The notes: generated by a model from the letters alone, not told the origin. DNA of 64,000 bases from Polaromonas eurypsychrophila (GCF_014641715.1 NZ_BMIG01000017.1:1-64000), one strand, 5' to 3'; shown: positions 44,254-53,361, numbered from the stretch's first letter. Numbers and translations are program-made.

Positions 44254-46698
44254 TCAAGGCTCGGTGACGACGCGCGGCGCGGACATCTGCAGCACCGGCA
44301 GTTCGCGCGGGGCGTCCTGGGTTCCTGCCTCCACTGCGCGGGGCGGGGGCGACTGCATCGCCGGCAGGTCGGCGGCGGGCGCGGGTGCAGCCGGAAGGAT
44401 CTGGATGTTCACGTATTTAATCGGCGGTGGCGACAACATGCCCGTCGGCGCGCCGCCCTGCGGCCCCTGCACCGTCACCGCGCTCCCCAGCGGCGGCTCA
44501 ATCGGGGTGATCTCGGCCAGGGGCGCACCGGGCAGCGGCAGCGGTTCCAGGCCGGGTGGCGGCGCCTGTTTGCTCAGGCCATCGGGCGCAGAGAACCTGG
44601 CGCGCGCATCCACCACCTTGGCCTTGATCGCCTGCTGAAAAAATTCGCCCACCATGGGCAGCGCACTTTGCGCGCCCTGGCCCCAGCGATCTCCCATGGT
44701 CACGCGGTTGTCGTTGAAGCCAACCCAGGCACCCGCCACCAATTGCGGATGCATCAGGATGAACCAGCCGTCGGTGTTGTCCTGGGTAGTGCCGGTTTTG
44801 CCAGCCACGTCGGCCTTGATGCCGTAACGGCTGCGTATGCCGGCGCCGGTGCCCTGGTCCACCACGCCGCGCATCACGTCCAGCAGCATGTTGGCAGCAG
44901 CGGTGGACATCGCGGTTTCGGCCACCGCGCTTTGAAACGCTTCCACCACCTGCCCGTTGCGGTCTTCCACCCTGGTGACCACCATGGGCGGCACATACCG
45001 GCCGTCGTTGACCAGCGTGCCGTAGCTGGCCACCATTTCCCTGAGGGTCACCGGGCTGGTGCCCAGCGCCAGCGACATGACTTCGTCAAGCTTGCTCTGG
45101 CGAACCCCCATGCTGCGCGCCAGGCTGGCCACGCGCGCCGGGCCGACGATCTGCATGACCTGCGCGGTGATGGTGTTTTTCGAATAGACCAGGCCTTCGC
45201 GCAGTGTCATGGGCGCGCCGCTGGGGCCGCCGCCGTCGCTGGGCCGCCAGAAGCTACCGTCGCCCATGGCAATGTCCACCGCCTGGTCCATGAAGCCGTC
45301 GTAAGGCCGCGAGCCGTTTTCCAATGCTGCACCGTAGACAAAGGGCTTGAAGGTCGAGCCCGGCTGCCGGCGCGCCTGCGCCACATGGTCGAACTGGTCA
45401 ATGACGAAGTCGCGGCTGCCGACCCAGGCCATCACATGGCCGTTGGACGGGTTCAGCGCGAGAAAACCGGCCTGCAGCCGCGTCTTGTCCTCGCGCAGCT
45501 TTTGCATGAAAGTCACGTCGCCGGCCAGTTCTTTGAAGGACTGCTCATCGCTCTGCCCGGCTTTTATCGCGGCCTTGTACTCGGCCGAATCGCGCACAAA
45601 GGTCAGCATCAGCTCGCGTTTGGCGCCTTTGGCGGTCCACCCGGACTTTTGCGCCCAGTCGGCGTCCGAGAGCGTCTGCAGTTTGTCCGCCTGACGCGTC
45701 AGCGCCTCGTTGGCCATGACTTGCAGCCGCGAATCGATGGTGGTGTGGACCACCAGGCCATCGGCATACATGTTGTAGCTGTTGCGGTCGGCCCATTCGA
45801 TCAGCCAGCGACGCAACTGCTGGGTAAAGTGCGGGGCCGGGCCGAGCTCGGGCTCCTGGCGTTCGAAGTCCACCTTGAGCGGCATCTGTTTCAGCGCGGC
45901 CAGTTGTTCGGCCGGAAGCTTCTGGTGCCGCACCATGCGGCCCAGCACCGTGTTGCGGCGCTGCAGCGCCCGCTCAGGGTTGAGCACCGGGTTGTAGTAA
46001 CTGGTGCCCTTGAGCATGCCGATCAGGGTGGCACTTTCCAGCACATTCAGCGTATCGGCCGTCTTGTCGAAGTAGGTGCGTGCCGCCATCTCGATGCCGT
46101 AGGCGTTGTACAAAAAAGGCACGGTGTTCAGGTAGGTCTCAAGGATTTCATCCTTGGAGTACACCGCCTCGATCTTCAGCGAGGTGATGGCCTCCTTGAT
46201 CTTGCGAGTCATGGTGCGCGCACGGCCAATTTCTTCCGGATAGAGGTTGCGCGCCAGCTGTTGCGTGATGGTCGAGCCGCCCTGCACCTTGCCCTGCACC
46301 GTGTTCATTGCAGCGGACGCGGTACGCTGCAGGTGCATGCCCCGATGCTGGTAAAAGCGGGCGTCCTCGGTGCTGATCAGCGCGTTCACCACATGCGGCG
46401 AGATCTCGGCCAGTGGGACCCAGTCGCGGTTGGCTCGGCTGAACACCGTCAGTTGCTGCCCGTCGGCCGACAGCACGACCGAAGGTTTGGCCGCCTTGGC
46501 CTTGCGCAGGTCGTTGATGCTGGGCGTGAAGGGAATCAAGGCCAGCACGTAGATCAGCAACACCACCGGAACCGCCGCCAGCCCCCAGGCCAGGCCGCGC
46601 AGTGTCGGATGCCGCAGGCCATGCGCGATGGAAGTGACGATCTGCCGCAGGCGGGACGGGGCGGGCTCGGTGAGGTCGATGTCGGGCGGTGTAATCAT
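44254..46698 (-). CDS. Class A penicillin-binding protein 1, paralogue of 37203
   Basis: The 814-residue protein has the same layout as the 37203 product: a membrane helix near 40-60, GT51 domain (STEDARFYQHRG, GGSTITQQLARNLYPEE), and transpeptidase with GSTFKPFVYGAAL, YSKNT and KTGTTQDNTDGWFI. A Pro-rich tail of about 100 residues follows with different sequence. The two are clearly paralogous over the full catalytic region, including the YSKDEILETYLNTVPFLYNA segment. It would synthesise peptidoglycan; why two copies are kept is not evident. Confidence 0.92.
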   Translation of the reverse strand: MITPPDIDLTEPAPSRLRQIVTSIAHGLRHPTLRGLAWGLAAVPVVLLIYVLALIPFTPSINDLRKAKAAKPSVVLSADGQQLTVFSRANRDWVPLAEISPHVVNALISTEDARFYQHRGMHLQRTASAAMNTVQGKVQGGSTITQQLARNLYPEEIGRARTMTRKIKEAITSLKIEAVYSKDEILETYLNTVPFLYNAYGIEMAARTYFDKTADTLNVLESATLIGMLKGTSYYNPVLNPERALQRRNTVLGRMVRHQKLPAEQLAALKQMPLKVDFERQEPELGPAPHFTQQLRRWLIEWADRNSYNMYADGLVVHTTIDSRLQVMANEALTRQADKLQTLSDADWAQKSGWTAKGAKRELMLTFVRDSAEYKAAIKAGQSDEQSFKELAGDVTFMQKLREDKTRLQAGFLALNPSNGHVMAWVGSRDFVIDQFDHVAQARRQPGSTFKPFVYGAALENGSRPYDGFMDQAVDIAMGDGSFWRPSDGGGPSGAPMTLREGLVYSKNTITAQVMQIVGPARVASLARSMGVRQSKLDEVMSLALGTSPVTLREMVASYGTLVNDGRYVPPMVVTRVEDRNGQVVEAFQSAVAETAMSTAAANMLLDVMRGVVDQGTGAGIRSRYGIKADVAGKTGTTQDNTDGWFILMHPQLVAGAWVGFNDNRVTMGDRWGQGAQSALPMVGEFFQQAIKAKVVDARARFSAPDGLSKQAPPPGLEPLPLPGAPLAEITPIEPPLGSAVTVQGPQGGAPTGMLSPPPIKYVNIQILPAAPAPAADLPAMQSPPPRAVEAGTQDAPRELPVLQMSAPRVVTEP

Positions 46699-46968
46699 GA
46701 GCGAGCAGCCTAGTGGCTAACGCAACAGCAGCCTGTAGGACGCCAGACATAGAAGCCATCGGCTGCGGCAGCCAGGCTGCTGCCGTCGATATCAAGCTCA
46801 ACCTTCCGGACTTCAGTCGGGTGGTTGGCGGGTCAAGCGCCGATGGCAGGCCCGCCACGGGCAACACGCTGCGGCAATCGCCTACAGCCAGCAAGCGCCA
46901 GCGGTTGTACCCTACTAGCTCACACTTTCATCTTTCGTTCCTCTCAGGATTCCTCTCAGGAGACAGCC

Positions 46969-47043
46969 ATGGCCCAGCCCGGCGGGGAACCCTACCGCAT
47001 TGATTTCGTCGATCAGGTTCGCGGACGCAACAATCGTGAGTGA
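46969..47043 (+). CDS. 24-aa upstream mini-ORF overlapping the phospholipase D-family gene
   Basis: ATG 46969 has an excellent ribosome-binding site (CAGGAGACAGCC, same leader as before the lipase at 50279). It encodes MAQPGGEPYRIDFVDQVRGR then NNRE, and stops at TGA 47041-47043. It overlaps the probable GTG start (47036) of the cardiolipin synthase gene by eight bases, while that GTG itself lacks a good Shine-Dalgarno. It may serve as a leader for translational coupling. Translation is inferred. Confidence 0.45.
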   Translation: MAQPGGEPYRIDFVDQVRGRNNRE

Positions 47044-48319
47044 ATCTTTTCTGGGCAGCGCGTTGCACGGCGCCGCCGCGCTGTTTCTGGCCATCGCCAC
47101 GTTCCTGGTGTTTGTCATCTGGTCGATCAAGCGCCACCGCAGCCCCAAGCTCAAGATCGAATACGGCGCGACCATCGACGCGCTGATGCCCTCGCTGGCA
47201 GGTTTGACCCTGGGCAGCATGACCTCCGGCAACTCGGTCCAGCTGCTGGAAAACGGCAAATTCTTCGACGTCCTGATAGAGCGCATCGGCGCTGCCCAAC
47301 AAACCGTGCATTTCGAGACCTATCTCTGGAAAGAAGGCAAGCTCGGCCAGCGCATGGCTGATGCGCTGTCCGAACGCGCACGCTCCGGACTCAAGGTGCG
47401 CGTGCTGCTCGACGCCACCGGTTCCAAAAAAATCGGCAAGAGCGAGCGCAAACAGATGGAAGACGCCGGCTGCAAGCTCGCGATGTTCCATGAGCGTTCG
47501 ATCTACACCATCGGCGTGATGAACGAACGCGACCACCGCAAGCTCGCCGTGATCGATGGCAAGGAAGCGTTTGTCGGCGGCCACTGCGTGGTGGACGAGT
47601 GGCTGGGCGATGCCGAGGACGGCCGACATTACGCCGACCTCAGCGTGCACCTGCACGGGCCCATCGTGCACAGCGTGCAGGCCGCCTTCAGCGAGAACTG
47701 GGGCGGCCAGACCGGTGAGCTGTTTGTTGGCGACGCTGTGTTTCCGGAGCTGAAACCGGCTGGCGAAGTCAGCATCCACGCCGCCTACGCCAAGCCCGAA
47801 GGCTCGGCGCCAGCCGTGAAGATTCTTCACCACACCGTGATCTGCCTGGCGCAAAAGCGTATCTGGATCCAGAACCCCTACTTCATCCCCAAGCCTGAAG
47901 CCATCGACGCGTTTGGTGAAGCCGTCAAGCGCGGTGTCGACGTGCGCGTCATGATGCCGTCCACCGGCGGTTCCGACAACCCCATGGTGCAACATGCCGG
48001 CCACCGCAATTTTGAAAAACTGCTCAAGTGCGGCGTGCGCCTGTTCGAGTACCCGCACACCCTGCTGCACCAGAAGGCGATGACCATTGACGGCGTCTGG
48101 AGTGCCATCGGCTCCAGCAACTTCGACGACCGCTCCTTCGACACCAACGACGAGCTCACCCTGAGCGTCAAGGACGAAGCGCTGGCAGGCCAGCTCGACG
48201 CGGTGTTCGAAAAATACGTGGCGCGCTGCCAGGAGATCGAACTCAAGGCCTGGCAGCAACGCGGCCTGTGGCACAAGTTCAAGGACAACTGGTTTTATGT
48301 GTTCAACGAGGTGTTGTGA
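47036..48319 (+). CDS. Phospholipase D-family cardiolipin synthase
   Basis: The product (427 residues from GTG 47036) has an N-terminal membrane helix (ALFLAIATFLVFVIWSI) and two HKD motifs: DHRKLAVIDGKEAFVGG near 178 and LHQKAMTIDGVWSAIGSSNF near 355. Such enzymes join phosphatidyl groups to make cardiolipin. The start is uncertain: TTG 47000 would also be in frame. A 24-codon mini-ORF with a strong RBS overlaps the start. Confidence 0.87.
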   Translation: MSESFLGSALHGAAALFLAIATFLVFVIWSIKRHRSPKLKIEYGATIDALMPSLAGLTLGSMTSGNSVQLLENGKFFDVLIERIGAAQQTVHFETYLWKEGKLGQRMADALSERARSGLKVRVLLDATGSKKIGKSERKQMEDAGCKLAMFHERSIYTIGVMNERDHRKLAVIDGKEAFVGGHCVVDEWLGDAEDGRHYADLSVHLHGPIVHSVQAAFSENWGGQTGELFVGDAVFPELKPAGEVSIHAAYAKPEGSAPAVKILHHTVICLAQKRIWIQNPYFIPKPEAIDAFGEAVKRGVDVRVMMPSTGGSDNPMVQHAGHRNFEKLLKCGVRLFEYPHTLLHQKAMTIDGVWSAIGSSNFDDRSFDTNDELTLSVKDEALAGQLDAVFEKYVARCQEIELKAWQQRGLWHKFKDNWFYVFNEVL

Positions 48320-48336
48320 GGGCGACCCGGTTTTAT

Positions 48337-48399
48337 TGATCAAATCGGCTTTCAGCCCATGCCCGGTGGGCGCGAGCAGCTATTAAAACACTAGCGCCC
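48337..48399 (+). repeat. Copy of the ~60-bp dispersed repeat
   Basis: TGATCAAATCGGCTTTCAGC then CCATGCCCGGTGGGCGCG and AGCAGCTATTAAAACACTAG show both conserved blocks. It is the clearest plus-orientation copy and lies 18 bp after the cardiolipin synthase stop. Confidence 0.85.
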
Positions 48400-48523
48400 C
48401 CACGCTCGACACACCTGCCTGAGCCGCTCTGACCAGCATCAGCACTGGGCAAGCATCTCTTGCCTTGCCTTGCATGCAAACATAAACGTATTGCAATTAC
48501 GTCATACAAAATTGAGATACGCC

Positions 48524-48754
48524 ATGAGCACCGCCACCCTCTCTTTTCGGACCTCGACCGAGTTTGCCGAGCAAACCAAGGCTCTGGCCGACGCTTTCAA
48601 TATGTCCAGCTCGGACTACGTGCGTGAGGCCGTGCGCGAAAAGAATGAGCGTCTGCTCAAGGAGCGCATGGTCTTTCTCTCGAAACACCTGTCGGCTCGA
48701 CATCTGGCGGAAAACGAGGCCATGGACGCCAGCGCCGGAGATGGCCTTGCTTAA
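48524..48754 (+). CDS. Ribbon-helix-helix antitoxin paired with a MazF-like toxin
   Basis: The 76-residue protein has a short strand (TATLSFRTSTEFAEQTKALA) followed by helices (MSSSDYVREAVREKNERLLK) in the pattern of RHH antitoxins. The C-terminal part is for toxin binding. ATG 48524 is preceded by an AT-rich segment with a short GTAT...ATAC dyad (48487-48507) suitable for autoregulation. Its 3' end overlaps the toxin gene by 14 bases. Confidence 0.78.
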   Translation: MSTATLSFRTSTEFAEQTKALADAFNMSSSDYVREAVREKNERLLKERMVFLSKHLSARHLAENEAMDASAGDGLA

Positions 48755-49115
48755 GCTCAAGCGCGGACAAGTATGGGAAGTGGACTTCGAGCCACAAAGC
48801 CACAAAGAAGAACCAGGCGAACTTAGCCGACCCGCTTTGGTCATCCAGACCAATGTCCTCAACTCGGCATGGCATGCCACCACCATCGTCATACCCGGCA
48901 CCACAAATACCTATCGCGATGCCCAGGGCGACGGTTACCCCTTGCGCGTGGCACTTGGCAAGTTGGGCAAGATGCAGGAAGAAACCGACTTGCTGATAGA
49001 CCAGATTCGCACCATCTCCAATCGACGCGTGATGGGGGACAAACCCATCACCGAGCTACCACGCACGCACATTAAGCGGGTGGAAGAAGCGCTGCGAATT
49101 TTGGTGGGTGAATGA
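48741..49115 (+). CDS. MazF/PemK-type endoribonuclease toxin
   Basis: The 124-residue protein has the MazF-fold blocks KRGQVWEVDFEP near 8, SRPALVIQTNVLN near 29, TTIVIPGTTNT, and TDLLIDQIRTISNRRV near 83, including conserved Arg and Ser/Thr used for RNA cleavage. It overlaps the antitoxin gene and starts at ATG 48741. Such toxins cleave mRNA at short sequences when the antitoxin is lost. Confidence 0.85.
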   Translation: MALLKLKRGQVWEVDFEPQSHKEEPGELSRPALVIQTNVLNSAWHATTIVIPGTTNTYRDAQGDGYPLRVALGKLGKMQEETDLLIDQIRTISNRRVMGDKPITELPRTHIKRVEEALRILVGE

Positions 49116-49140
49116 GAAACCCGGACCCGTGCATCTCGCG

Positions 49141-50127
49141 TTAGTCAAGTGCCACCAGATCGCCACCCGCGCGGCGCGGCAACACGGCTGAAGTCACAGG
49201 CTTGTTGTAAGCAAACAGGTCCAGCTTGGCGTCATTTGCCCGCAGCTCCACCATGCCGTGGTTGCGCAGTTCGGGGCCGGTGATCACGGGGTTCAGTTTG
49301 GCCACAACGGCTGCCCCCGAGGCCGTGAGCTCCACCAGGCGGCCTGCAGCCGACACCTTGTGGGTCAGCAGGCCGGTGGCATGCACATCGCCGCTGAGCA
49401 TCAGCCATGTCTTTGAGCCAATGCGTTCCTTGAGCCAGCTGAAGTCGTCCCTGTACTTCGCCCAGCAGTCCTTCTGGCTGAAAGTGCCACCACTCGCAAT
49501 GATGTGCAGGGCGTCCGGATGGGCCGCAAACTGCTGTGCCAGTTGCACGCGTTGTGCGTTGCCCAACAGGGTTTGCCCCTGGCGCTGCGTGCGGCCGTCC
49601 GTCAGGTGCAGCCACGACCGGCCATCCGGCTCGAGCTTGATGGAGGTGGCGCCCAGCGGCGTGAACACTGGCGCCGCAGCGTCCTGCCAGAAAGCCGCGG
49701 CACCGGCAGAAGAAGGGAACAGCGTCAGGTCTTTTGCAGCCAGCACCCGGCGAAACTCGCGCATGAAACTGGTGGACACCTTCACCTTGTCGGCTTGCAC
49801 CGGTTGCCCCTGAATCACGCCGCCTTTTGCGTCGTTCCAGGCAAAGTCGTGATCGTCCCAGATCGCGTGAACCTGGATGCCGGGCGCAGCCACCATGGCG
49901 CGAAATTTCGGGTTGGCCAGTTGCTGCGCATAACGCACATACATATGTTCGGCAAACTGGTGCGCGTTCATCGCCTGCAGCTCAGACATGCTCGTTGACG
50001 GCACGTCGTTGTAAATGTTGTCGCCGAGAAGCACAAGGTGATCGGGTTGCGCCTCGCGGATGGAGTCCCACACGGGTTGCTTGCTGATAAGGCCTGCGCA
50101 GGTGCAAGAGGTAAAGGCGATTTTCAT
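49141..50127 (-). CDS. PhoD-like metallophosphatase
   Basis: The 328-residue protein has PhoD-type metal motifs: an N-terminal CTCAGL segment, LLGDNIYND near 35, WDDHDFAWND near 92 and SGDVHATGLL near 248. It lacks the N-terminal Tat signal of classical PhoD and would be cytosolic unless exported otherwise. It hydrolyses phosphate mono- or diesters in the family. ATG at 50127 is preceded by GGGAG. It is convergent with the MazF-like toxin gene. Confidence 0.85.
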   Translation of the reverse strand: MKIAFTSCTCAGLISKQPVWDSIREAQPDHLVLLGDNIYNDVPSTSMSELQAMNAHQFAEHMYVRYAQQLANPKFRAMVAAPGIQVHAIWDDHDFAWNDAKGGVIQGQPVQADKVKVSTSFMREFRRVLAAKDLTLFPSSAGAAAFWQDAAAPVFTPLGATSIKLEPDGRSWLHLTDGRTQRQGQTLLGNAQRVQLAQQFAAHPDALHIIASGGTFSQKDCWAKYRDDFSWLKERIGSKTWLMLSGDVHATGLLTHKVSAAGRLVELTASGAAVVAKLNPVITGPELRNHGMVELRANDAKLDLFAYNKPVTSAVLPRRAGGDLVALD

Positions 50128-50278
50128 CGTAGCTCCCGGTAGTGGTGCGCCAATCTAGCACCGGGTCTGCCGGCGCACATCCCCCAATTGGAGGGCAACA
50201 CGCGAGGCGCTCCTCTGATTGGAGGATGCGCATGCTGCAACACCTCATTACTGTGGCGTTTTCAATTCAGGAGACGCC

Positions 50279-51124
50279 ATGCCTCTCGCCTACGACCCCA
50301 CCAACGATGCCTTGCTGCGGCCCGAGCTGCGCGACACCGTCTTCAGCAGCCACACCCAGCCCGGGCACATTGCCATTGCAGTCGAGGCAGCGCGGCTGGC
50401 CTACTACCGGGTTGAAGAGAGCGACGCAGAGAAGGTGCGGCTTCACCAGGCGCTGGCACTGGCCGGTTATGTCAACGTGGAAACTTTCAGCAGCAACACC
50501 CTGGTGGGTACCGAAGCCTTTGGCGCCATCCACGCAAGTGACGGCACGGCCTTGCTCGCCTTTCGCGGAACACAGCCCGACAAGCTGGCCGACCTGGGCT
50601 CCGACGCCAATGCGCTGCTGGTGCCATGGGAACAGGGCACAGGCGGTGTGCACTATGGCTTTCAGCGCGCCTACCAGGCCATTCAACCGGAGATCCGCCA
50701 ATGGCGTGCCGGGCCCGCCGCCGGCAGACAGCTCATCATTTCCGGACACAGCCTGGGGGCGGCACTGGCTTGCCTGTGCGCCAGCATTTCCACCCCGCAC
50801 AGGCTGGTTACGATAGGCGGGCCACGCACTGGGGACAGCGCTTTTGTGGCCAGCATCAAGGGGCCGTGGACACGGCTTGTGAACTGCTGCGACTTCGTCA
50901 CACGGGTTCCGCCGACGTTTTTGGGATACGCCCACCCCAACTTCCGCAGCTACATCACCTTTGACGGGCAGATACGTGAGAACCCGACAGACGCTTTCAT
51001 TGCCATTGACCGTGAACAAGGCCGCCTGGACTATCTGAAGAACCACACCTGGCACAGGGGCACGGTGGTGGTGCGCGACCTGGCCGACCACGCACCAATC
51101 AATTACGCCAGGGCATTTTTTTGA
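50279..51124 (+). CDS. Class 3 lipase-family protein
   Basis: The 281-residue protein has the lipase_3 elements: GTALLAFRGTQPDKLADLGS near 95, the nucleophile Ser in IISGHSLGAALACLCAS near 158, the Asp in CCDFVTRVP near 205 and a C-terminal His. No signal peptide is seen. The start ATG 50279 follows CAGGAGACGCC, and the frame upstream is not coding. It diverges from the PhoD-like gene. The real substrate is unknown. Confidence 0.85.
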   Translation: MPLAYDPTNDALLRPELRDTVFSSHTQPGHIAIAVEAARLAYYRVEESDAEKVRLHQALALAGYVNVETFSSNTLVGTEAFGAIHASDGTALLAFRGTQPDKLADLGSDANALLVPWEQGTGGVHYGFQRAYQAIQPEIRQWRAGPAAGRQLIISGHSLGAALACLCASISTPHRLVTIGGPRTGDSAFVASIKGPWTRLVNCCDFVTRVPPTFLGYAHPNFRSYITFDGQIRENPTDAFIAIDREQGRLDYLKNHTWHRGTVVVRDLADHAPINYARAFF

Positions 51125-51197
51125 TCCGGGCATCGCGCCCCAGTGGTCGCACAGGCTCCCGCCTGCGCAGATGCCTGACCGCGCCAGAAAAGCGCAG

Positions 51198-51330
51198 GGG
51201 AGACACGCATCTCCCCGGCTGTCATTGCGGGCCGGACCCGCAATCCATGGCTGCTTCCACGCGACGGTGGTTCATGCGGCATGGATCCCGGATCGAGTCC
51301 GGGATGACAGGCCGGGAGGCGGGATGACAG
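51198..51330. repeat. Palindromic intergenic repeat, plus copy
   Basis: This region contains ATTGCGGGCCGGACCCGCAA, ATCCATGGCTGC, CCACGCGACGGTGGTTCATG and ATCCCGGATCGAGTCCGGGA, and is inverted relative to the copy at 54003-54158. The last two blocks are palindromic. No gene is supported between 51125 and 51457. Confidence 0.75.
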
Positions 51331-51457
51331 GGGGGGTGGGTCATCCCGAATAGAGCGGCAGCGGGCTTGGAGGTTCAATACAGGCAGGAACAGCCCGCTG
51401 CCTTCTCGACGATTGATGCGTATGGTCCTGCCCACCAACCACCCAAGGAAATTTTTC

Positions 51458-52132
51458 ATGCGCAAACTCTCTTACATCGCCGCCGCAGGCATCACCGTGG
51501 CCCTGCTCACCGCCTGTGCCACCCCGTCCGGCCCCGGCTTCATGAGCTTTTTTATCACCAGCGCAGGCAGCGGCAAGGGCGCCGACCTGGGCGGCCTGGC
51601 CGGCGCCGATGCGCACTGCCAGCGCCTGGCCTCGGCCGCCGGCTCCACCGGCAAAAACTGGCGCGCCTACCTGAGCACGCCGCCCACCTTCGCCTCCGCC
51701 ACCGCCCCGGCCGTGGCAGCCACTCACGCACGTGACCGCGTCGGTACCGGCCCCTGGTTCAACGCCAAGGGCGCGATGATTGCGCGCAGCGTCACGCATC
51801 TGCACAACGGCAACTTCATCAGCAAGGACACCGCACTCGACGAGCGCGGCAACGTGATCAAGGGCCGGGGCGACACACCCAATGAGCACGACATCCTGAC
51901 CGGCTCGCGCGCGGACGGCACTGCTTTTGCACCGCAAACCGACACCACCTGCAAAGCCTGGACCAGTTCAACCGACGGCTCGGCCATCGTCGGTCACCAT
52001 GACCTGATCGGCCCCAACACCGACAACTGGGCCAAGTCCTGGAACTTCTCGCACCAGTCCGCCGGCTGCAGCCAGGAGGCCCTAGTCCGCACCGGTGGCT
52101 CAGGCAAGTTCTACTGCTTCGCAGCAAACTGA
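51458..52132 (+). CDS. Endostatin-like (collagen XV/XVIII NC1-type) lipoprotein
   Basis: The 224-residue protein has a lipoprotein signal (SYIAAAGITVALLTAC with the lipobox LLTAC). It then has a domain with the pattern GLAGADAHCQRLASAAGSTG, KNWRAYLSTPP, and paired Cys (TTCKAWTSS, SAGCSQ, FYCFA), similar to endostatin-like/DUF1554 domains in bacterial surface proteins. It is probably anchored in the outer or inner membrane; the function is unknown. ATG 51458 follows AAGGAA. Confidence 0.78.
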   Translation: MRKLSYIAAAGITVALLTACATPSGPGFMSFFITSAGSGKGADLGGLAGADAHCQRLASAAGSTGKNWRAYLSTPPTFASATAPAVAATHARDRVGTGPWFNAKGAMIARSVTHLHNGNFISKDTALDERGNVIKGRGDTPNEHDILTGSRADGTAFAPQTDTTCKAWTSSTDGSAIVGHHDLIGPNTDNWAKSWNFSHQSAGCSQEALVRTGGSGKFYCFAAN

Positions 52133-52242
52133 TTTGATGAAGCGATAGCTGCAACGCCCCGGCATCCCGCCGGCGGCGCACTGGTGCCCTGCCCCAGCCT
52201 GGGCGGGGTCGCCCCGGACCGGGGTCGGCCCTCCTGTCTTTC

Positions 52243-52306
52243 TTGACCAAATCGGCATCCAGCCCTTACACAGCCTGCGTTAGAAGCTATGATTTTGCTA
52301 GCGAAG
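52243..52306 (+). repeat. Copy of the ~60-bp dispersed repeat
   Basis: TTGACCAAATCGGCATCCAG then CCCTTACACAGCCTGCGTTA and GAAGCTATGATTTTGCTAGC keep both conserved blocks with a variable middle. It precedes the HicAB module by about 85 bp. Confidence 0.78.
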
Positions 52307-52391
52307 GCCGTCCGATTTTGGCCGCCGCACAGCCTTCATCTTCACCTCCTCCCACCTTCTCAAATTGACATATGGGGCCAATAGTGGCACC

Positions 52392-52649
52392 ATGTCGTCC
52401 ATGGCCAGCCTCGATAAACTCCTGGAAAAAATGCGCGCCGAGCCCGCCAATGTGGGTTTCGGCGATCTCAAAAAGGTGTGTATCGCTTACTTCGGCAAGC
52501 CGAGACAAGATGGCAGCAGCCATGCCATTTTCAAAACGCCCTGGCTCGGCGACCCGCGCGTCAATATTCAGAACGCAAAAGGCAAAGCCAAGCCCTATCA
52601 GGTCCGGCAAGTCCTGCAGGCCATTGAAAAACTACAAGGCAAATCATGA
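52392..52649 (+). CDS. hicA: HicA-type mRNA interferase toxin
   Basis: The 85-residue protein has the HicA double-stranded RNA-binding-like pattern, with the catalytic His in DGSSHAIFKTP and the C-terminal PYQVRQVLQAIEKL helix. HicA cleaves mRNA. It is the first gene of the pair and its ATGA overlaps hicB, as usual. Start is ATG 52392; the frame runs nine codons further but without RBS. Confidence 0.82.
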   Translation: MSSMASLDKLLEKMRAEPANVGFGDLKKVCIAYFGKPRQDGSSHAIFKTPWLGDPRVNIQNAKGKAKPYQVRQVLQAIEKLQGKS

Positions 52650-52969
52650 ACATCAAACACTACACCTACCGGGTCACCTGGTCCCCGGAAGATAACGAAC
52701 ATTTGGGCTTGTGCGCCGAGTTTCCGTCTTTAAGCTGGTTGGCAAAAACCCCGGAGTCTGCACTCAGAGGCATCGGCAAAGTTGTGGCAGAGGTGGTGGC
52801 CGACATGCAGGCCAGCGGCGAGCCTATTCCCGAGGCGATGGCCGAAAAGCATTACAGCGGCGAGTTCAGGGTCCGCATCCCGCCGCAGCTTCACCGCAAC
52901 CTGGCCTTGACGGCTGCAGAACAAGGGGTGAGTTTGAATCGGCTGGCGAGTGCCAAGTTGGCGGCTTGA
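52646..52969 (+). CDS. hicB: HicB-type antitoxin
   Basis: The 107-residue protein has the HicB partial RNase-H-like fold (YTYRVTWSPEDNEHLGLCAE, then FPSLSWLAKTPESALRGI) and a C-terminal RHH-like helix pair (FRVRIPPQLHRNLALTAAEQ, GVSLNRLASAKL) for DNA binding. ATG overlaps the hicA stop (ATGA). Confidence 0.85.
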   Translation: MNIKHYTYRVTWSPEDNEHLGLCAEFPSLSWLAKTPESALRGIGKVVAEVVADMQASGEPIPEAMAEKHYSGEFRVRIPPQLHRNLALTAAEQGVSLNRLASAKLAA

Positions 52970-53079
52970 GGCGGAGCTGGAGGTGGCCCCGCAAGACGTG
53001 GGGGAAAAGAAGGCTTGATGCTGCGCCCGCCGGCCCCACCTGATGAAAAGAAGTATTGCCGTCACCCTGAAGGAGCACC

Positions 53080-53361
53080 ATGACCGTCACCTCCCTCGCC
53101 ACCCTCCCGCCGCGCAAGCTGCCTATGCGCGCCCTGCTCATGCTGCTGATGTGCATGGCCTTCCAGATCGCCGCCTGGGTGCTGATTATTATTGCCTTGC
53201 TGCAACTCGGCTTTGCAGTCTTCAATGACGAGCCCAACCCGCGCCTGCAAAGCCTGGGCCGCAGTGTGGGCCGCTACCTGGGCCAGATCGCCGCCTTCGT
53301 CTCCTTTTCTACCGAGACCCTGCCCTTCCCATTCAGCGACTGGCCGTCCGCAAAGGTCTAG
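53080..53361 (+). CDS. DUF4389 membrane protein
   Basis: The 93-residue protein has a positively charged N-terminus, one strong membrane helix (ALLMLLMCMAFQIAAWVLII), and the DUF4389-typical segment PNPRLQSLGRSVGRYLGQIA followed by FVSFSTETLPFPFSDWP. Function unknown. ATG 53080 follows AAGGAG. Its 3' end overlaps the end of the convergent histidine phosphatase gene by four bases. Confidence 0.82.
   Translation: MTVTSLATLPPRKLPMRALLMLLMCMAFQIAAWVLIIIALLQLGFAVFNDEPNPRLQSLGRSVGRYLGQIAAFVSFSTETLPFPFSDWPSAKV

Noticed and set aside
43657..46713. 1018-codon plus-strand open frame
   Set aside because: Antisense to the second PBP1 gene; high GC at third positions keeps the opposite strand open.
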